Assembly (NCBI GenBank): GCA_001972305.1
Contig: BDDD01000273.1
Span: 369,205 to 433,204 of the forward strand
Origin: Cephalotus follicularis
Taxonomy: Eukaryota; Streptophyta; Magnoliopsida; Oxalidales; Cephalotaceae
Direction: 5' to 3'
DNA length: 64,000 nucleotides
The position numbers and the translations under genes are program-made. The notes beneath the pieces were generated by a model. It was not told where the DNA came from. It did no database searches and worked only from the letters and a program-made list of their open reading frames with translations. The stretch's first letter is position 1. Each line of letters begins with the position of its first letter. Shown piece by piece: positions 1 to 11,306 of the stretch.

Positions 1-449
1 GCAAGAGGAGAAAGCTAGAGTTTGAGAAGGGAGATCATGTTTTCCTGAAGATCTCGCCTTCGAAAGGGATACACCGTTTTGGCCTCAAGGGGAAGTTGGC
101 ACTGAGGTATATTGGGCCTTATGAGATACTGGAAAGAGTGGGGGATGTAGCATATCAGATTGCACTACCGCCTAGTTTGTTGGATGTGCACAACGTATTT
201 CATGTCTCCATGTTACGGAAATACGTGTCTGACCCATCTCACATATTGAGCTACGACCCTGGATTCATCAGTCCTAAATTATCATATTAAGAGAAACCAA
301 CAAGGATAGTGGATCGAATGGAGAAGGTGCTGAGGAATAAGACTTTCCCTATGGTAAAAGTTCTATGGCGTTTTCACGGAGCGGACGAAGATACGTGGAA
401 GCGTGAGGACGAAATGATTGAGACATTCCCCCACTTGTCCAGAATGTAA
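1..449 (+). pseudogene. X pol, C-terminal end (integrase tail with chromodomain-like region)
   Basis: This is the last part of a Gypsy pol polyprotein. It reads through the integrase C-terminal GPY/F-type region (GPYEILERVGDVAYQIALPP, then VHNVFHVSMLR) and ends in a chromodomain-like tail (RIVDRMEKVLRNK, MVKVLWRFHG). In this family the region helps integrase bind DNA and steer insertion to heterochromatin. The same tail occurs in E at 24952-25395, F at 29365-29748 and L at 62245-62556, which supports the family call. The reading is broken, so it is a fossil. The start lies before the window. Confidence 0.85.
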
Positions 450-477
450 AGGCTAAATTCGGGGATGAATTTTCTTT

Positions 478-490
478 AAGGAGGGGGGAA
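478..490 (+). promoter_or_regulatory. X polypurine tract
   Basis: A purine run (AAGGAGGGGGGAA) stands directly before the LTR start TGTAATACCC. This is where plus-strand DNA priming begins in LTR elements. The same tract is found before L's LTR on the other strand at 62199-62215. Confidence 0.85.
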
Positions 491-1425
491 TGTAATACCC
501 ACAATTTTAATCCGTGTATATTGTACTCTTAATGAATAAAATATGCACTTATTTGAATTTTAATGTCTAATTTTTATATGGATTGTGGTTGTGAATTTGT
601 TTGAGGGAATAAACCTGAGCAACCAAAATCAGGCAAAACAGCCGACTGTCACAGGGTAACAGTCGACTGCCTGGTTTATGGAGAAACAGCCGACTGTCAC
701 AGCGGAACAGTCGACTGTTTGATGCGTGAGTGGACAGTCGACTGCCAAGTGAAGACAGTCGACTGGAGTGACACAGAACAGGCGTCTGGCATGCGCAGAG
801 ACAGTGATGACAAGTGTTCTAATCGTGGCATGCATGAGGGATGCGTGTCACCAGCTGCCATAACATGCAAGAGGAGTGCCTTGCATGTCCTCTATTCCTT
901 CTGGAAGAATTGCAGACCTGCAACCTGCAAAAACAGAAGAGAAAAGAGTGAGGAAGGGTGCATGTGAGAGAGAGAAGAGAAAGAGAGAAGGCTGAGTTAA
1001 TGGAATCTGGCGAATTCTAAGGCTCCTAAGCCTTTATATCAGCTGTTACATTAGAGTGAGTGTTGGAAACACTTGTGAGAGCAGGAAAACACTCTGGACA
1101 GCAGCTGTTGGCAAGTGGATGCATGTTGAAGGCTTAGAGTGCAAAGGAGGACTGGAACATTGGAGTTCCTGGTAAGCTCCGAATTCTGTTAAGTATTAAA
1201 GTTATAGTTAAACAGTATCCCTTTTCGTCCTATAAAACTACTGAGTAAACATGATCATCAGTAATAAGCTGAAAATTGGAGATTGAACTTGGTTTAGTTG
1301 GGAAATCGAACGTGGAACTAAGAATTTGATTGTAAGCTCCTGGTTCCGATTTTGTTGTTATCATGACTAGATAACTAGATGAACGTACTTGTACTGATAT
1401 CTATATCTGTGTGCACGCAACACTA
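491..1425 (+). repeat. X 3' LTR, first part
   Basis: The LTR starts at TGTAATACCC. At 638-770 it carries six copies of a palindromic word, CAGYCGACTG. A TATA-like CCTTTATATC stands at 1031-1040. The segment 780-960 resembles the L LTR on the opposite strand (61700-61880). The right edge, near 1425, is where minus-strand gag of element A begins and is set only to within about 15 bases. Confidence 0.8.
1031..1040 (+). promoter_or_regulatory. Putative LTR TATA box of X
   Basis: CCTTTATATC lies about 540 bases into the LTR. The equivalent site is kept on the minus strand in A (about 16535-16546) and in L (61673-61683) next to the shared bases CAGCTG, so it probably marks the U3/R promoter of this LTR group. 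Confidence 0.5.
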
Positions 1426-1429
1426 CCAC

Positions 1430-2543
1430 TAGCACCAGCACTTCCTTGTTGGCCGCGTGCTTGATCCCTCATCATTGGGCAACTACTCATCATGTGATCC
1501 TGTGAACCACACCTCAAGCACTTTCCCATCTTCTTCCAGCACTCGGTCTCATCATGGTTCTGTCGACCGCAAAAAGCACATCCACTTGCATTCTGTTGAC
1601 TGTTTCAGCCAGGTGTCCTTGACCGTGAATTTCTGCGTCGAGAACCTCCTTGACCTTTGTTATCAGACTTTGTTGACTTAGCAGGATTATTGCTTCCCTG
1701 CCCCTATGACTGTACGGCCCTCGATTGATTAGTACGAGTCCGTTCTGCCCTTCTCTCATTTGCGTCCGCCTCCAGAATCATCGCTCTCTCAGCAACATCA
1801 ACAAAAGTGGTCAGCTGCAACAACAACAATTTAGACCTGATGTCTGGTCGAAGGCCTTTCAAGAACCTCTGAATCATCCGTGGCTCACCCTCCACAAGAT
1901 AAGGTGTGTGTCTCGCTAGCTCCATGAATCTAGTCTGGTACTGAGCTACCATCATGTCTCCTTGACGTAACTCCATCAATTCAGTCTCCCATCGGTCACG
2001 CTCAATCTGTGGTACATAAGCCTCAAGAAACACGGACTGAAATCTGTCCCAAGTCCTGTCAAGTATACGGGCTTCCCATTTTTCTTCAATCCTTTCCCAC
2101 CAGTAAGTAGCTTCGCCCCACAAGCGGTATACAGCAAAATTAAGCTTCTGCTCATCGGTACACTCCAGAACAGCAAATATCTTCTCGAGGTCCTTAATCC
2201 ATCGTTCGGCTACAGTCGCACTCAGCTCACCATTGAAAGTCGGAGGATTCTGTCTCATGAACCGCTCCAGATCTCGGCCAAAACCACCATCATCACAAGC
2301 ATCAGGCGCTTGCTGATATGTACGGTTAGCCTCGTACATTTGCCGAATCTATTCCATGTTGGCCGCGTTCGCTTGCATCTGCTGTTGAAAGAGATCAGCC
2401 ATGCGGTCAAAGTGACTCCTCTCGTCATACACTGGGGGAACATTAACTCCTTCATTCATTTCCGGGTCATTTCCAGGTACCGGCGGTGCGTTGACACCTT
2501 TGTCAGCTCTACGCCTTCCTCTTCTTCCCCTTCGGAGATCCAT
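1430..2543 (-). pseudogene. A gag (capsid/nucleocapsid)
   Basis: Gag of a Gypsy element, starting at MDLRRGRRGRRR near 2543. A basic, proline-rich N-terminus is followed by the capsid core (FMRQNPPTFNGEL, then AVYRLWGEATYWWE, then MELRQGDMMVAQYQ, then FLKGLRPDIRSKL). Two zinc knuckles close it (CAFCGRQNHDETEC and CLRCGSQDHMMSSC at about 1480-1580). The protein would build the virus-like particle and bind the element's RNA. The order matches the gags of B, D and E, though the sequence is clearly more distant. The reading is broken in a few places. Confidence 0.85.
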
Positions 2544-2632
2544 TCAGTTTCCTATACGGAATGACATAATCATTAGGAAACAACTCACTTAATTTCCAAG
2601 AAACTTATCCCAGCTTAGCATATATGGAATAT

Positions 2633-2644
2633 GCTTTGATACCA
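2633..2644 (-). promoter_or_regulatory. A primer-binding site
   Basis: On the minus strand this reads TGGTATCAAAGC, three bases past the LTR end. That matches the 3' end of plant initiator tRNA-Met apart from one base, the usual primer for this group. Confidence 0.8.
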
Positions 2645-2647
2645 TGC

Positions 2648-3615
2648 TGTCACACCCCGCCTTTCCAAATTTACGTTGGACAAGCATACATGGCGATATC
2701 AGAAATAAGCATAGTAATATTCCAGCAACAATTCATAAAATAAATTTGCGGAAGCATTCGATAAGCCGGAATATAAATACAAGTCATCCGCACGCATCCC
2801 ATACTACGCACGGGTAAAACCATCTCAAATTATCCTTACATAAGGAAAATACTACAAAGTACGGGGTATGATCCGTTCAATACAATACAATACATCGTAA
2901 ATATATATTCCAGTAGGTACGCAATCATGCCAAGTGGCCATAAACAATCCATATGCAAGAATACCGCACAAGGGTACAATCAATTCATCCTGGTTTGGGT
3001 GTCACATGCCGCTATCTCCTAGCTCCGACTGCGCACCACCTAACTATCACCTGCGCTCCGAGGATGATAGAACAGGTAACATTTACTACCGGCCTTGGCG
3101 GGTAGTTTAACAAAAGATCTGCAATGAAGATAAGTTTAGGAGATCTCCTGGCCAACTCCTGGCACCCAGGATCCCTACCGTAGTCGGTGACCACAGCCAT
3201 CACTCGACCACCGGCAACAAGCACAACCAATACAAGCATTCAATAGTAATATTACATATATCAGCAATATGCAATATAAAAGTTGTTTTCTTTAGAAACA
3301 TATAACAATTCATTTATCGTACATCTCCTTAGAGGAAAACGATATCAATTCAATAATGGTTCTTAATTGGAGAACAAAACAGTAACAGTGCCTCTATTAA
3401 GAGGAAAATAACAGTTGGTATGATAATAAGATTTTCAATTAGGAAAACCGTTTACAAATCATTGTTTATGCTTTAAGCATTAGGTTGGTAAAATTCTTGA
3501 ATATGTATTCATAACAGTAACAATTTTACCCAATAACAGTAATAATAGTTACAATATAACATATCAGGGATATTTGCAACCACAAACAACTCAATCGATC
3601 AGTTTACACATTTCT
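2648..3615 (-). repeat. A 5' LTR, third (promoter-distal) part
   Basis: It begins at the LTR edge TGTCACACCCC (minus-strand LTR 3' end) and runs to the B insertion. It matches X 17600-18473 and L 59993-60770 on the appropriate strands. Between about 3285 and 3530 it holds several perfect short inverted repeats: GTTCT/AGAAC at 3359-3375, CCTCT/AGAGG at 3391-3404, TTTTC/GAAAA at 3432-3447 and GGTAAAATT/AATTTTACC at 3487-3530. Confidence 0.82.
3611..3615. repeat. Target site duplication of B (left)
   Basis: TTTCT directly before TGTCACACC. The same five bases follow B's other end at 11302-11306. Removing B and one copy rejoins the LTR of A. Confidence 0.88.
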
Positions 3616-6600
3616 TGTCACACCCCGTTTTCCTTAACGACGTATAAATGGTAGCAATTAACATAAATAATCCGGCTTATCAAAAATTACGATAAATTTA
3701 AACCTTTTTAGACAGATATATCAGTTGCGGAAGCCTTTAGATATAACTCAAACTAGCAATCGTAACACGCATCCCATACTACGTGTTATCACAAAACAAC
3801 ATCATTGTTAACTGCTCGCTAAACGGAGCGTGATGTAATAATCATTTAAACCATAACATCTCCCATAGAGAAGTTCAGATATATAAATCAATTACCAAAG
3901 CATTGTTCCAAAACCCCCAAATACAATATCCAAATTTAACAAGTACAAAACATCATCCTCTCCAACATGAATAGGATTATCATAACACAAAACAGCATAA
4001 ACAACCTTCAGATAGCAGCTCCCAAAATCGCTTTAACTGCACCTCTTCAATTTCCTCCATCAATCTGAAACAGTGGGGGGTTAGCCTTTGTCCTCACTCG
4101 GCTAAGCATAAAATACATCTTGGGATCAAATAATGAATGACATGATATGAATGCATTCATGATGTAGTACATAAATAATACAGGATATACATGATCATAA
4201 TATATATATCCACAAGCAGGTATCACTCGATGTCACAAAAGTACAAGTATGAAATTATCCCCAAAGGGTCCAAATACAACGATCAGGTCACTAAGGACCC
4301 ATCAAGCCAGATCAAAGTTGCTGACACCCAGGCTCAACAACCGGTTACTTGCTCAACAGTGTTTAGTAACCAAATGGGAGTCCCTAGCTACTTGCCCAAC
4401 AGCGCTCAGTAACAATTTCGTGGGAAACCCTAGCCACTTGCCCAACAGAGTTTAGTGGCTACCGTATACGGAACTTGCAACTGCTTCCCAACAGAGCTCA
4501 GTAGCGGAATTCCTGGCTACTTACCCAACAGGGTTCAGCAACCCAAACAAGCCATCACAAGTAATTAGCATATAAGAAATACTTGCAAACAAACATCCCA
4601 TATGAGCATCAGTCCGTTTAAAACATGGTTTACCATTTTAGTTACTCACCCAACAGGGTTTAGTAATTTCACAGTCCTATTCAAGTAATTTATATGTATG
4701 AATTCTTGAAACATTACATATATATATATTGCCCAAAATACAAGGGTCCCTTTTCAATCCTTTTCAAGTAGTTTTAGTGTATCATAAAATACTTGAAAAC
4801 AACACGTTAAAATGTATTCCGATCCTTCGAAAATACTCATGTCCATATAACATAAATTTAATTATGTGAAACCGTTCCGCAATCCTTTTGGAAAACATAT
4901 ATTTCTGTCACAATTCATTTTCCCAAGTAATTTATTATGTATAAAATACTTGACGATATTACATATTTCCGTATACATAATTCCAAGCATTTGAAATCAT
5001 TTGTATAGTCCATTTTAGGAAATATATATTTCCACACTATATCATATACATATTTCTCAAATCTAAAACATTTAAGAAATCATGCGGTATTACAACAATG
5101 CAATTTACAGCAGTAATAAATGCAACCATATGCTCAAACATGCCTAGAGTCATCTCTAGAGTTGTTCCGGAGTCAACGATCCCAAATTGGGTCAACTGTA
5201 CAAACCAGGAGGAAAGACGTCGACGTCTTTCCTCCACGCGTCGATGTCCATTACCCCAAAAGCGTTGAGGTCCATCTTCAAGGTCAGTGCTTTCAACAGT
5301 ACAAATTGCGTCGACATCTTCCCATATACGTCGATGCCTTCAAGCCAAGATCCTTAGGCGTCGATGTTCATCACAATGCATCGACATTTAAGTTAGGAAC
5401 CTTAACACGTCCTTGCGTTATGTGCAAGACTCAATGCACAGTAACTAAAGGCGTCGATGCCTTCCATAGACGTCGATGTCTATGTAGTACCAGCAGGTAT
5501 TACATCGTCTAATCTCCATTTCCAAGGAGGAATTCTCCCTCCATTCGTGTATTCACTTCCCAGATATACCACCTATAGCGTAACACGCACCACAGGTCGT
5601 CCATGCATATAACCAGACCATGAATCCACCAGTAATCTATAAAGTCCAGAAGTCCCAAGAAACATTGCAGTTCTGCAAATGTTTGAAATAGACATCGACG
5701 CTTAACTAAGGCATCGACGTCTATTGCCTCAATGTATAAAGACATCGATGCTTATTACAAAAGCATCGACGTTTGAAAGTCCAGAACACTGTCTCTACCA
5801 TTCTATCCACAACCAGGGGTATTCAACCCACATACACACATAATCAAGCATGGGATTAACGCAGAAATCAACATGCATATATAGTTTTCACCAACAGATG
5901 TTCATGTCATCAATCAATCATTTAGTTCAACTCTCAACAAGCATGCAATTCATGCATTTCATTCATGGCAACACATTAGTTTGAACTCAAAATACACATA
6001 TACTTCTCCTACCTCTGGTTTCAAGTTAGAAACCTTGTAAGTCCACCTCTTTGAGTTCCCAGGTTCTGGCCACAGCAGCTCCAAGATCCTCTTAGCAACT
6101 GCTGCCCACGAGCTCCAAGCCTCCAGCTCCAACAAGCTCGACAATGGTGGCTCTTACTCACCGGTTTCCTCCTCTTGTTTCCTTTGGTGTTTTAAAATGA
6201 GAGAGAGAGGTGGGGAGGGTTGTTCTTATGCAGGTGGCTTCCCCAACCTATTCTCCTTGCATTCAAAGCACTCTCATTCTCTCTCTCCCTTTCCCAGACT
6301 CTGCCCCCTTTTCCTTTTGTTTTCTTCCCTTCTTTCTTTTGCAGGTTGCATGTGAGGGTGGTATATTCCCTTGCATGCACCATGTGAGGGGCACGTTTTG
6401 AGCATGCCTGGCGACTCACTGGCATGATCAACACGTTGCAGTGCACATGTTAAGGCGTCTGGTAAAGCCCCCAAAGATCCCCTATTGCATGTTACTCTGT
6501 CAGTGAAAAAGCGCGACAGATGTTCTTTACAAAGGCGTCGACGTCTTTCCTTAGACGTCGATGTCTTTTACCCTTTTCGTAGGAAGGTGTCGATGCCTTC

Positions 6601-6857
6601 TCTCAATGACGACGTGCATGCCCATGCATTCACGTGCGTCTCGGTTCCAAAAGGCGTCGACGTCTTTCCAAGGACGTCTATGCGTTTACCTCAAAACTGT
6701 AGCGTTTCGGGTTTTAACACACACATTTCTTCCCCCAAGCAATAATTAGGGTTTGTATGCATCTTTGAGGTCGAAATCTCAACCATTCTCATTAACTCAA
6801 AATTAATATTTCAATCAAATCAAAATATTACATTGTACAAAAATCTCGGGCGTTACA
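3616..6857 (-). repeat. B 3' LTR (3242 bases)
   Basis: On the minus strand it reads TGTAACGCCCG to GGTGTGACA. Features inside: the conserved hairpin TTAGCC/GGCTAA at 4081-4105; a hairpin minisatellite at 4343-4668; CAAGTA/TACTTG hairpins at 4558-4585, 4761-4799 and 4924-4952; and palindromic words of the GACGTCGATG type in two clusters, 5215-5775 and 6530-6690. No coding region is supported; the small ORFs across the word clusters are an effect of the repeats. Confidence 0.9.
4343..4668. repeat. Hairpin minisatellite in B LTR
   Basis: Five to six irregular units share a 15-base loop of the form NRCYCAACAGNGYTY between short complementary arms. The clearest are GGTTACT/AGTAACC (4343-4349, 4365-4371) and TAGCCACT/AGTGGCTA (4431-4438, 4454-4461). 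The same array lies in the other B LTR from about 9164. Confidence 0.8.
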
Positions 6858-6870
6858 ATCCACCCCCCTT
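6858..6870 (-). promoter_or_regulatory. B polypurine tract
   Basis: On the minus strand AAGGGGGGTGGAT stands directly before the 3' LTR start TGTAACG. This is the usual plus-strand priming site of LTR elements. Confidence 0.8.
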
Positions 6871-7229
6871 CAAAGAAATTCGTCCTCGAATTTCCTTAAC
6901 ATACTCCGGACGTTTAAGGTACGAATCCTTAGTCTTCTCTCCAGGTTATTGGCACAACTTTCCTCTCGCCTTCATGTCACAAGTGACCCTTTCTTAACGA
7001 TCTTAACTCCTCTCGAAGTTCATTCACGAGATTTGACCCAAGCGATGGTCGCTCATTCTCTGGATCATTCAATCAACCGTTCGATCATTCATTAGACTGT
7101 TACGTCAGCGTTCATTCAATCATGACTTGATCGTCCAGTAAATCAAGAATCATTCAATATATGATAAAACAACGCATCATAGATAACAAAACATACCTCT
7201 CATGATGCCCTTGCCGGTATCTCTCCGCT
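6871..7229 (-). other. B interior between gag and purine tract, pol remnant
   Basis: No usable ORF. The part 7000-7070 resembles the pol segment of E near 25440-25510 (ERPLLGS region), so this is a leftover of the pol end. The stretch 7060-7130 is rich in repeats of TCATTCA/ATCATTC and I recognise nothing else in it. Confidence 0.55.
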
Positions 7230-7350
7230 GTGAAGGTCCAGCTGCAGCACCACCATCACCTGCAGGTCCAGTGGGCTCTGTCACTTGCCTCATCGGACAA
7301 TCCCTTCTTAAATGGTCAGGTGCTCCACACTTCATACATGCTCCATTTTT

Positions 7351-8328
7351 TCACCAGCAATCCTCCGGTTGATGGCCTTTGCCATCACAATGGGGACAGA
7401 CTCCCATCCTAGCATTACTCCTCTGACTAGGAGTGCCCTGATTAGCAGTTTGTTGAGATTCATTCTTTGTTGACTTTGTTGGAGAATCACTACTTTGCCA
7501 CTTAGATGAGGCCGGCCTAGATTGCTTAGAAGTTTGGTTGCTTTGTTGTATACGAGCCCTCTCGGCGCGGTCCTCACTTGCTATGCTTTCCAGCAATCTT
7601 GCTTTTTGGGCAACCTCTACAAAAGTTCCCAACTCCATAGCTCTAATCCTTGACCGAAGGTCCGGTCGTAGACCCCTCAGGAACCTCTGAATTTTCTTTT
7701 CCTCATCCGCCACCAGATAGGCAGAGTGTCTGGCAAGCTCCATAAACCTGGCCTGGTATTCAGCCACGGTCATCTCTCCTTGTCTCAGCTCTAGAAGTTC
7801 TGTCTCTCTTCGTTCTTGCTCAATACGAGGAACATAGGTATCAATAAACTCTCTCTGGAATCTCTCCCATGTACTATCGAGTCTGGTTGACTCCCACTTT
7901 GCCTTGACCATCTCCCACCAGTGGGTGGCCTCGCCCCATAAACGGTAGACAGAAAATTCCAGCTTCTGGTCTTCAGTACAATTCATGACTTCAAAGATCT
8001 TCTCCAGGTCTTGTAACCATCTTTCTGCAATGGTGGCATCTAGCTCTCCTCGGAAGCTAGGAGGATTCTGCCTCATGAATTTCTCTAAGCCTTTCCCAAA
8101 AGAGTTCCCACCTTCATGATCACACTGAGCAGGAGCTCTCTGTCGGGGTTGAGCTTGCATGTAGCATAGGCGCATCTCCTCCACATTAGCCATGTTGAAG
8201 GCCATCTGCTGCTGAAAGTAATCCGCAATACGCGCCAACGGATCTCTGTCGTCATGGGGAACATTTACTCCTCGCGGGGCGTTGGCCTCAGCGGCTTTAG
8301 CTCTTGCACGCGTTCTCCTTCTGTCCAT
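7351..8328 (-). CDS. B gag, long open reading frame (325 codons)
   Basis: The best preserved gag in the window. It starts at MDRRRTRARAKAAEANAPRG about 110 bases downstream of the LTR and primer site. Order: a basic N-terminus (residues 1-30); a helix with DYFQQQMAFNMANVEEMR (about 38-56); the capsid core with FMRQNPPSFRGELDATIAER (about 88-107), FSVYRLWGEATHWWEMVKAK (about 128-147), LELRQGEMTVAEYQARFMEL (about 179-198) and FLRGLRPDLRSRI; and one CCHC zinc knuckle, CPHCDGKGHQPEDC, at the end. A second knuckle, CMKCGAPDHLRRDC, lies just downstream. It would form particles and package RNA. With no pol beside it, the open gag is what sets TR-GAG elements apart. Confidence 0.85.
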   Translation of the reverse strand: MDRRRTRARAKAAEANAPRGVNVPHDDRDPLARIADYFQQQMAFNMANVEEMRLCYMQAQPRQRAPAQCDHEGGNSFGKGLEKFMRQNPPSFRGELDATIAERWLQDLEKIFEVMNCTEDQKLEFSVYRLWGEATHWWEMVKAKWESTRLDSTWERFQREFIDTYVPRIEQERRETELLELRQGEMTVAEYQARFMELARHSAYLVADEEKKIQRFLRGLRPDLRSRIRAMELGTFVEVAQKARLLESIASEDRAERARIQQSNQTSKQSRPASSKWQSSDSPTKSTKNESQQTANQGTPSQRSNARMGVCPHCDGKGHQPEDCW

Positions 8329-8426
8329 TGTTCCTACATGGAAGGGATGTCATTAGTACTCATCTCAAGGAAACAATTCGTTAATTGCCAAGGAACTTAT
8401 CCAACCTAAGCATATAATGGATATAT

Positions 8427-8438
8427 GCTCTGATACCA
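8427..8438 (-). promoter_or_regulatory. B primer-binding site
   Basis: The minus strand reads TGGTATCAGAGC, an exact match to the usual initiator tRNA-Met primer complement, three bases after the 5' LTR edge. Confidence 0.88.
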
Positions 8439-8441
8439 TAT

Positions 8442-11301
8442 TATCACACCCCGTTTTCCTTAACGACGTATAAATGGTAGCAATTAACATAAATAATCTG
8501 GCTTATCAAATATTACGATAAATTTAAACCTTTTTAGACGGATATATCAGTTGCGGAAGCCTTTAGATATAAGCTGAACTAGCAATCGTAACACGCATCC
8601 CATACTACGTGTGATCACAAAACAACATCATTGTTAACTGCTCGCTAAACGGAGCGTGATGTAATCATCATTTAAACCATAACATCTCCCATAGAGAAGT
8701 TTAGATATATAAATCAATTACCAAAGCATTGTTCCAAAACCCCAAAATACAATATCCAAATTTAACAAGTACAAAACATCATCCTCTCCAACATGAGTAG
8801 GATTATCATAACACAAAACAGCTTAAACAACCTTCAGATAGCAGCTCCCAAAATAGCTTTAACTGCACCTGTTCGATTTCCTCCGTCAATCTGAAACAGT
8901 AGGGGGTTAGCCTTTATCCTCACTCGGCTAAGCATAAAATACATCTTGGGATCAAATAATGAATGACATGATATGAATGCATTCATGATGCAGTACATAA
9001 ATAATACAGGATATACATGATCATAATATATATATCCACAAGCAGGTATCACTCGAAGTCACAAAAGTACAAGTACGAAATTATCCCCAAAGGGTCCAAA
9101 TACAACGATCAGGTCACTAAGGACCCATCAAGCCAGATCAAAGTTGCTGACACCCAGGCTCAACAACCGGTTACTTGCTCAACAGTGTTTAGTAACCAAA
9201 TGGGAGTCCCTAGCTACTTGCCCAACAACGCTCAATAACCATTTGGTGGGAAACCCTATCCATTTGCCCAACAGAGTTTAGTGGCTACCGTATACGGAAC
9301 TTCCAACTGCTTCACAACAGAGCTCAGTAGCGGAATTCCTGGCTACTTACCCAACAGGGTTCAGTAACCCAAACAAGCCATCACAAGTAATTAGCATATA
9401 AGAAATACTTGCAAACAAACATCCCATATGAGCATCAGTCCGTTTAAAACATGGTTTACCATTTTAGTTACTCACCCAACAGGGTTTAGTAATTTCACAG
9501 TCCTATTCAAGTAATTTATATGTATGAATTATTGAAACATTACATATATATATATATTGCCCAAAATACAAGGGTCCCTTTTCAATCCTTTTCAAGTAGT
9601 TTTAGTGTATCATAAAATACTTGAAAACAACACGTTAAAATGTATTCCGATCCTTCGAAAATACTCATGTCCATATAACATAAATGTAATTATGTGAAAC
9701 GGTTCCGCAATCCTTTTGGAAAACATATATTTCCGTCACAATTCATTTTCCCAAGTAATTTATTATGTATAAAATACTTGACGATATTACATATTTCCGT
9801 ATACATAATTCCAAGCATTTGAAATCATTTGTACAGTCCATTTTAGGAAATATATATTTCAACACCATATCATATACATATTTCTAAAATCTAAAACATT
9901 TAAGAAATCATGCGGTATTACAACAATGCAATTTACAACAGTAATAAATGCAACCATATGCTCAAACATGCCTAGAGTCATCTCTAGAGTCGTTCCAAAG
10001 TCAATGATCCCAAATTTGGTCAACTGTACAAACCAGGAGGAAAGACGTCGACGCCTTTCCACCAACGCGTCGATGTCCACTACCCCAAAAGCGTCGAGGT
10101 CCATCTTCAAGGTCAGTGCTTTCAACAGTACAAATTGCGTCGACGTCTTCCCATAGACGTCGATTCCTTCAAGACAAAATCCTTAGGCGTCGATGTTCAT
10201 CACAATGCATCGACGTTTAAGGTAGGAACCTTAACACGTCCTCGCATTATGTGCAAGACTCAATGCACAGTAACTAAAGGTGTCGATGCCTTCCATAGAC
10301 GTCGATGTCTATGGAGTACCAGCAGGTATTACATCGTCTAATCTCCATTTCCAAGGAGGAATTCTCCCTCCATTCGTGTATTCACTTCCCATATACACCA
10401 CCTATAGCGTAACACGCACCACAGGTCGTCCATGCATATAAACAGACCATCAATCCACCAGTAATCTATAAAGTCCAGAAGTCCCAAGAAACATTGCAGT
10501 TCTGCAAATGTTTGAAATAGACATCAACGCTTAACTAAGGCATCGACGTCTATTCCCTCAACGTATAAAGACATCGATGCTTATTACAAAAGCATCGACG
10601 TTTAAAAGTCCAGAACACTGTCTCTACCGTTCTATCCACAACCAGGGGTATTCAACCCACATACACACATAATCAAGCATGGGATTCACCCAGAAATCAA
10701 CATGCATATATAGTTTTCACCAACAGCTCTCCCTTTCCCAGACTCTGCCCCTTTTTCCTTTTGTTTTCTTCCCCTCTTTCTTTTGCAGGTTGCATGTAAG
10801 GATGGTATATTCCCTTGCATGCACCATGTGAGGGGCATGTTATGAGCATGCCTGGAAACTCACTGGCATGATCAACACGTTGCAATGCACATGTTAAGGC
10901 ATCTGGTAAAGCCCCCAAAGATCCCCTATTGCATGTTACTCTTTCAGTGAAAAAGCGTGACAGATGTTCTTTACAAAGGCGTCGACGTCTTTCCTTAGAC
11001 GTCGATGTCTTTTACCCTTTTCGTAGGAAGGTGTCAATGCGTTCTCTCAATGTTGACGTGCATGCCCACGCATTCACGTGTGTCTCGGTTCCAGAAGGCG
11101 TCGACGTCTTTCCAAAGACGTCGATGCGTTTACCTCAAAACTGCAGCGTTTCGGGTTTTAACACACACAATTCTTCCCCCAAGCAATAATTAGGGTTTTT
11201 ATGCATCTTTGAGGTCGAAATCTCAACCATTCTCATTAACTCAAAATTAATATTTCAATCAAATTGAAATATTACATTGTACAAAAATCTCGGGGGTTAC
11301 A
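8442..11301 (-). repeat. B 5' LTR (2860 bases)
   Basis: Partner of 3616-6857 and shorter by about 380 bases. It holds the same blocks: conserved hairpin at 8907-8931, hairpin minisatellite from about 9164, CAAGTA/TACTTG hairpins, and palindromic word clusters at about 10045-10600 and 10977-11130. It ends at GGGGGTTACA before the target duplication. Confidence 0.9.
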
Positions 11302-11306
11302 TTTCT
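11302..11306. repeat. Target site duplication of B (right)
   Basis: TTTCT directly after the LTR end GGGGGTTACA; it pairs with 3611-3615. Confidence 0.88.

Larger units (their letters stand above)
3616..11301 (-). mobile_element. Element B: Gypsy TR-GAG-type element, complete ends
   Basis: A minus-strand element with both LTRs, inserted in the LTR of A. The target duplication TTTCT is seen at 3611-3615 and 11302-11306. The interior (6858-8441) holds a primer site, one long gag ORF, short pol-end remnants and a purine tract; protease, reverse transcriptase and integrase are absent. This is the TR-GAG layout described from plants, so movement would have depended on proteins from a relative. 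The LTRs differ by about 4 percent over a 470-base stretch compared by eye, which is on the order of 1 to 2 million years if the grass LTR rate applies. Confidence 0.9.

Noticed and set aside
4343-4668. CRISPR-like array
   Set aside because: Repeats are short, irregular and hairpin-based, spacers are not unique or of constant length, and the genome is a plant's.
6485-6749. ORFs across the word clusters (also near 10929-11193, 24539-24834, 28967-29200, 35402-35607)
   Set aside because: Both strands are open because the words are palindromic and lack stop codons. They lie in LTR U3 and differ between copies.
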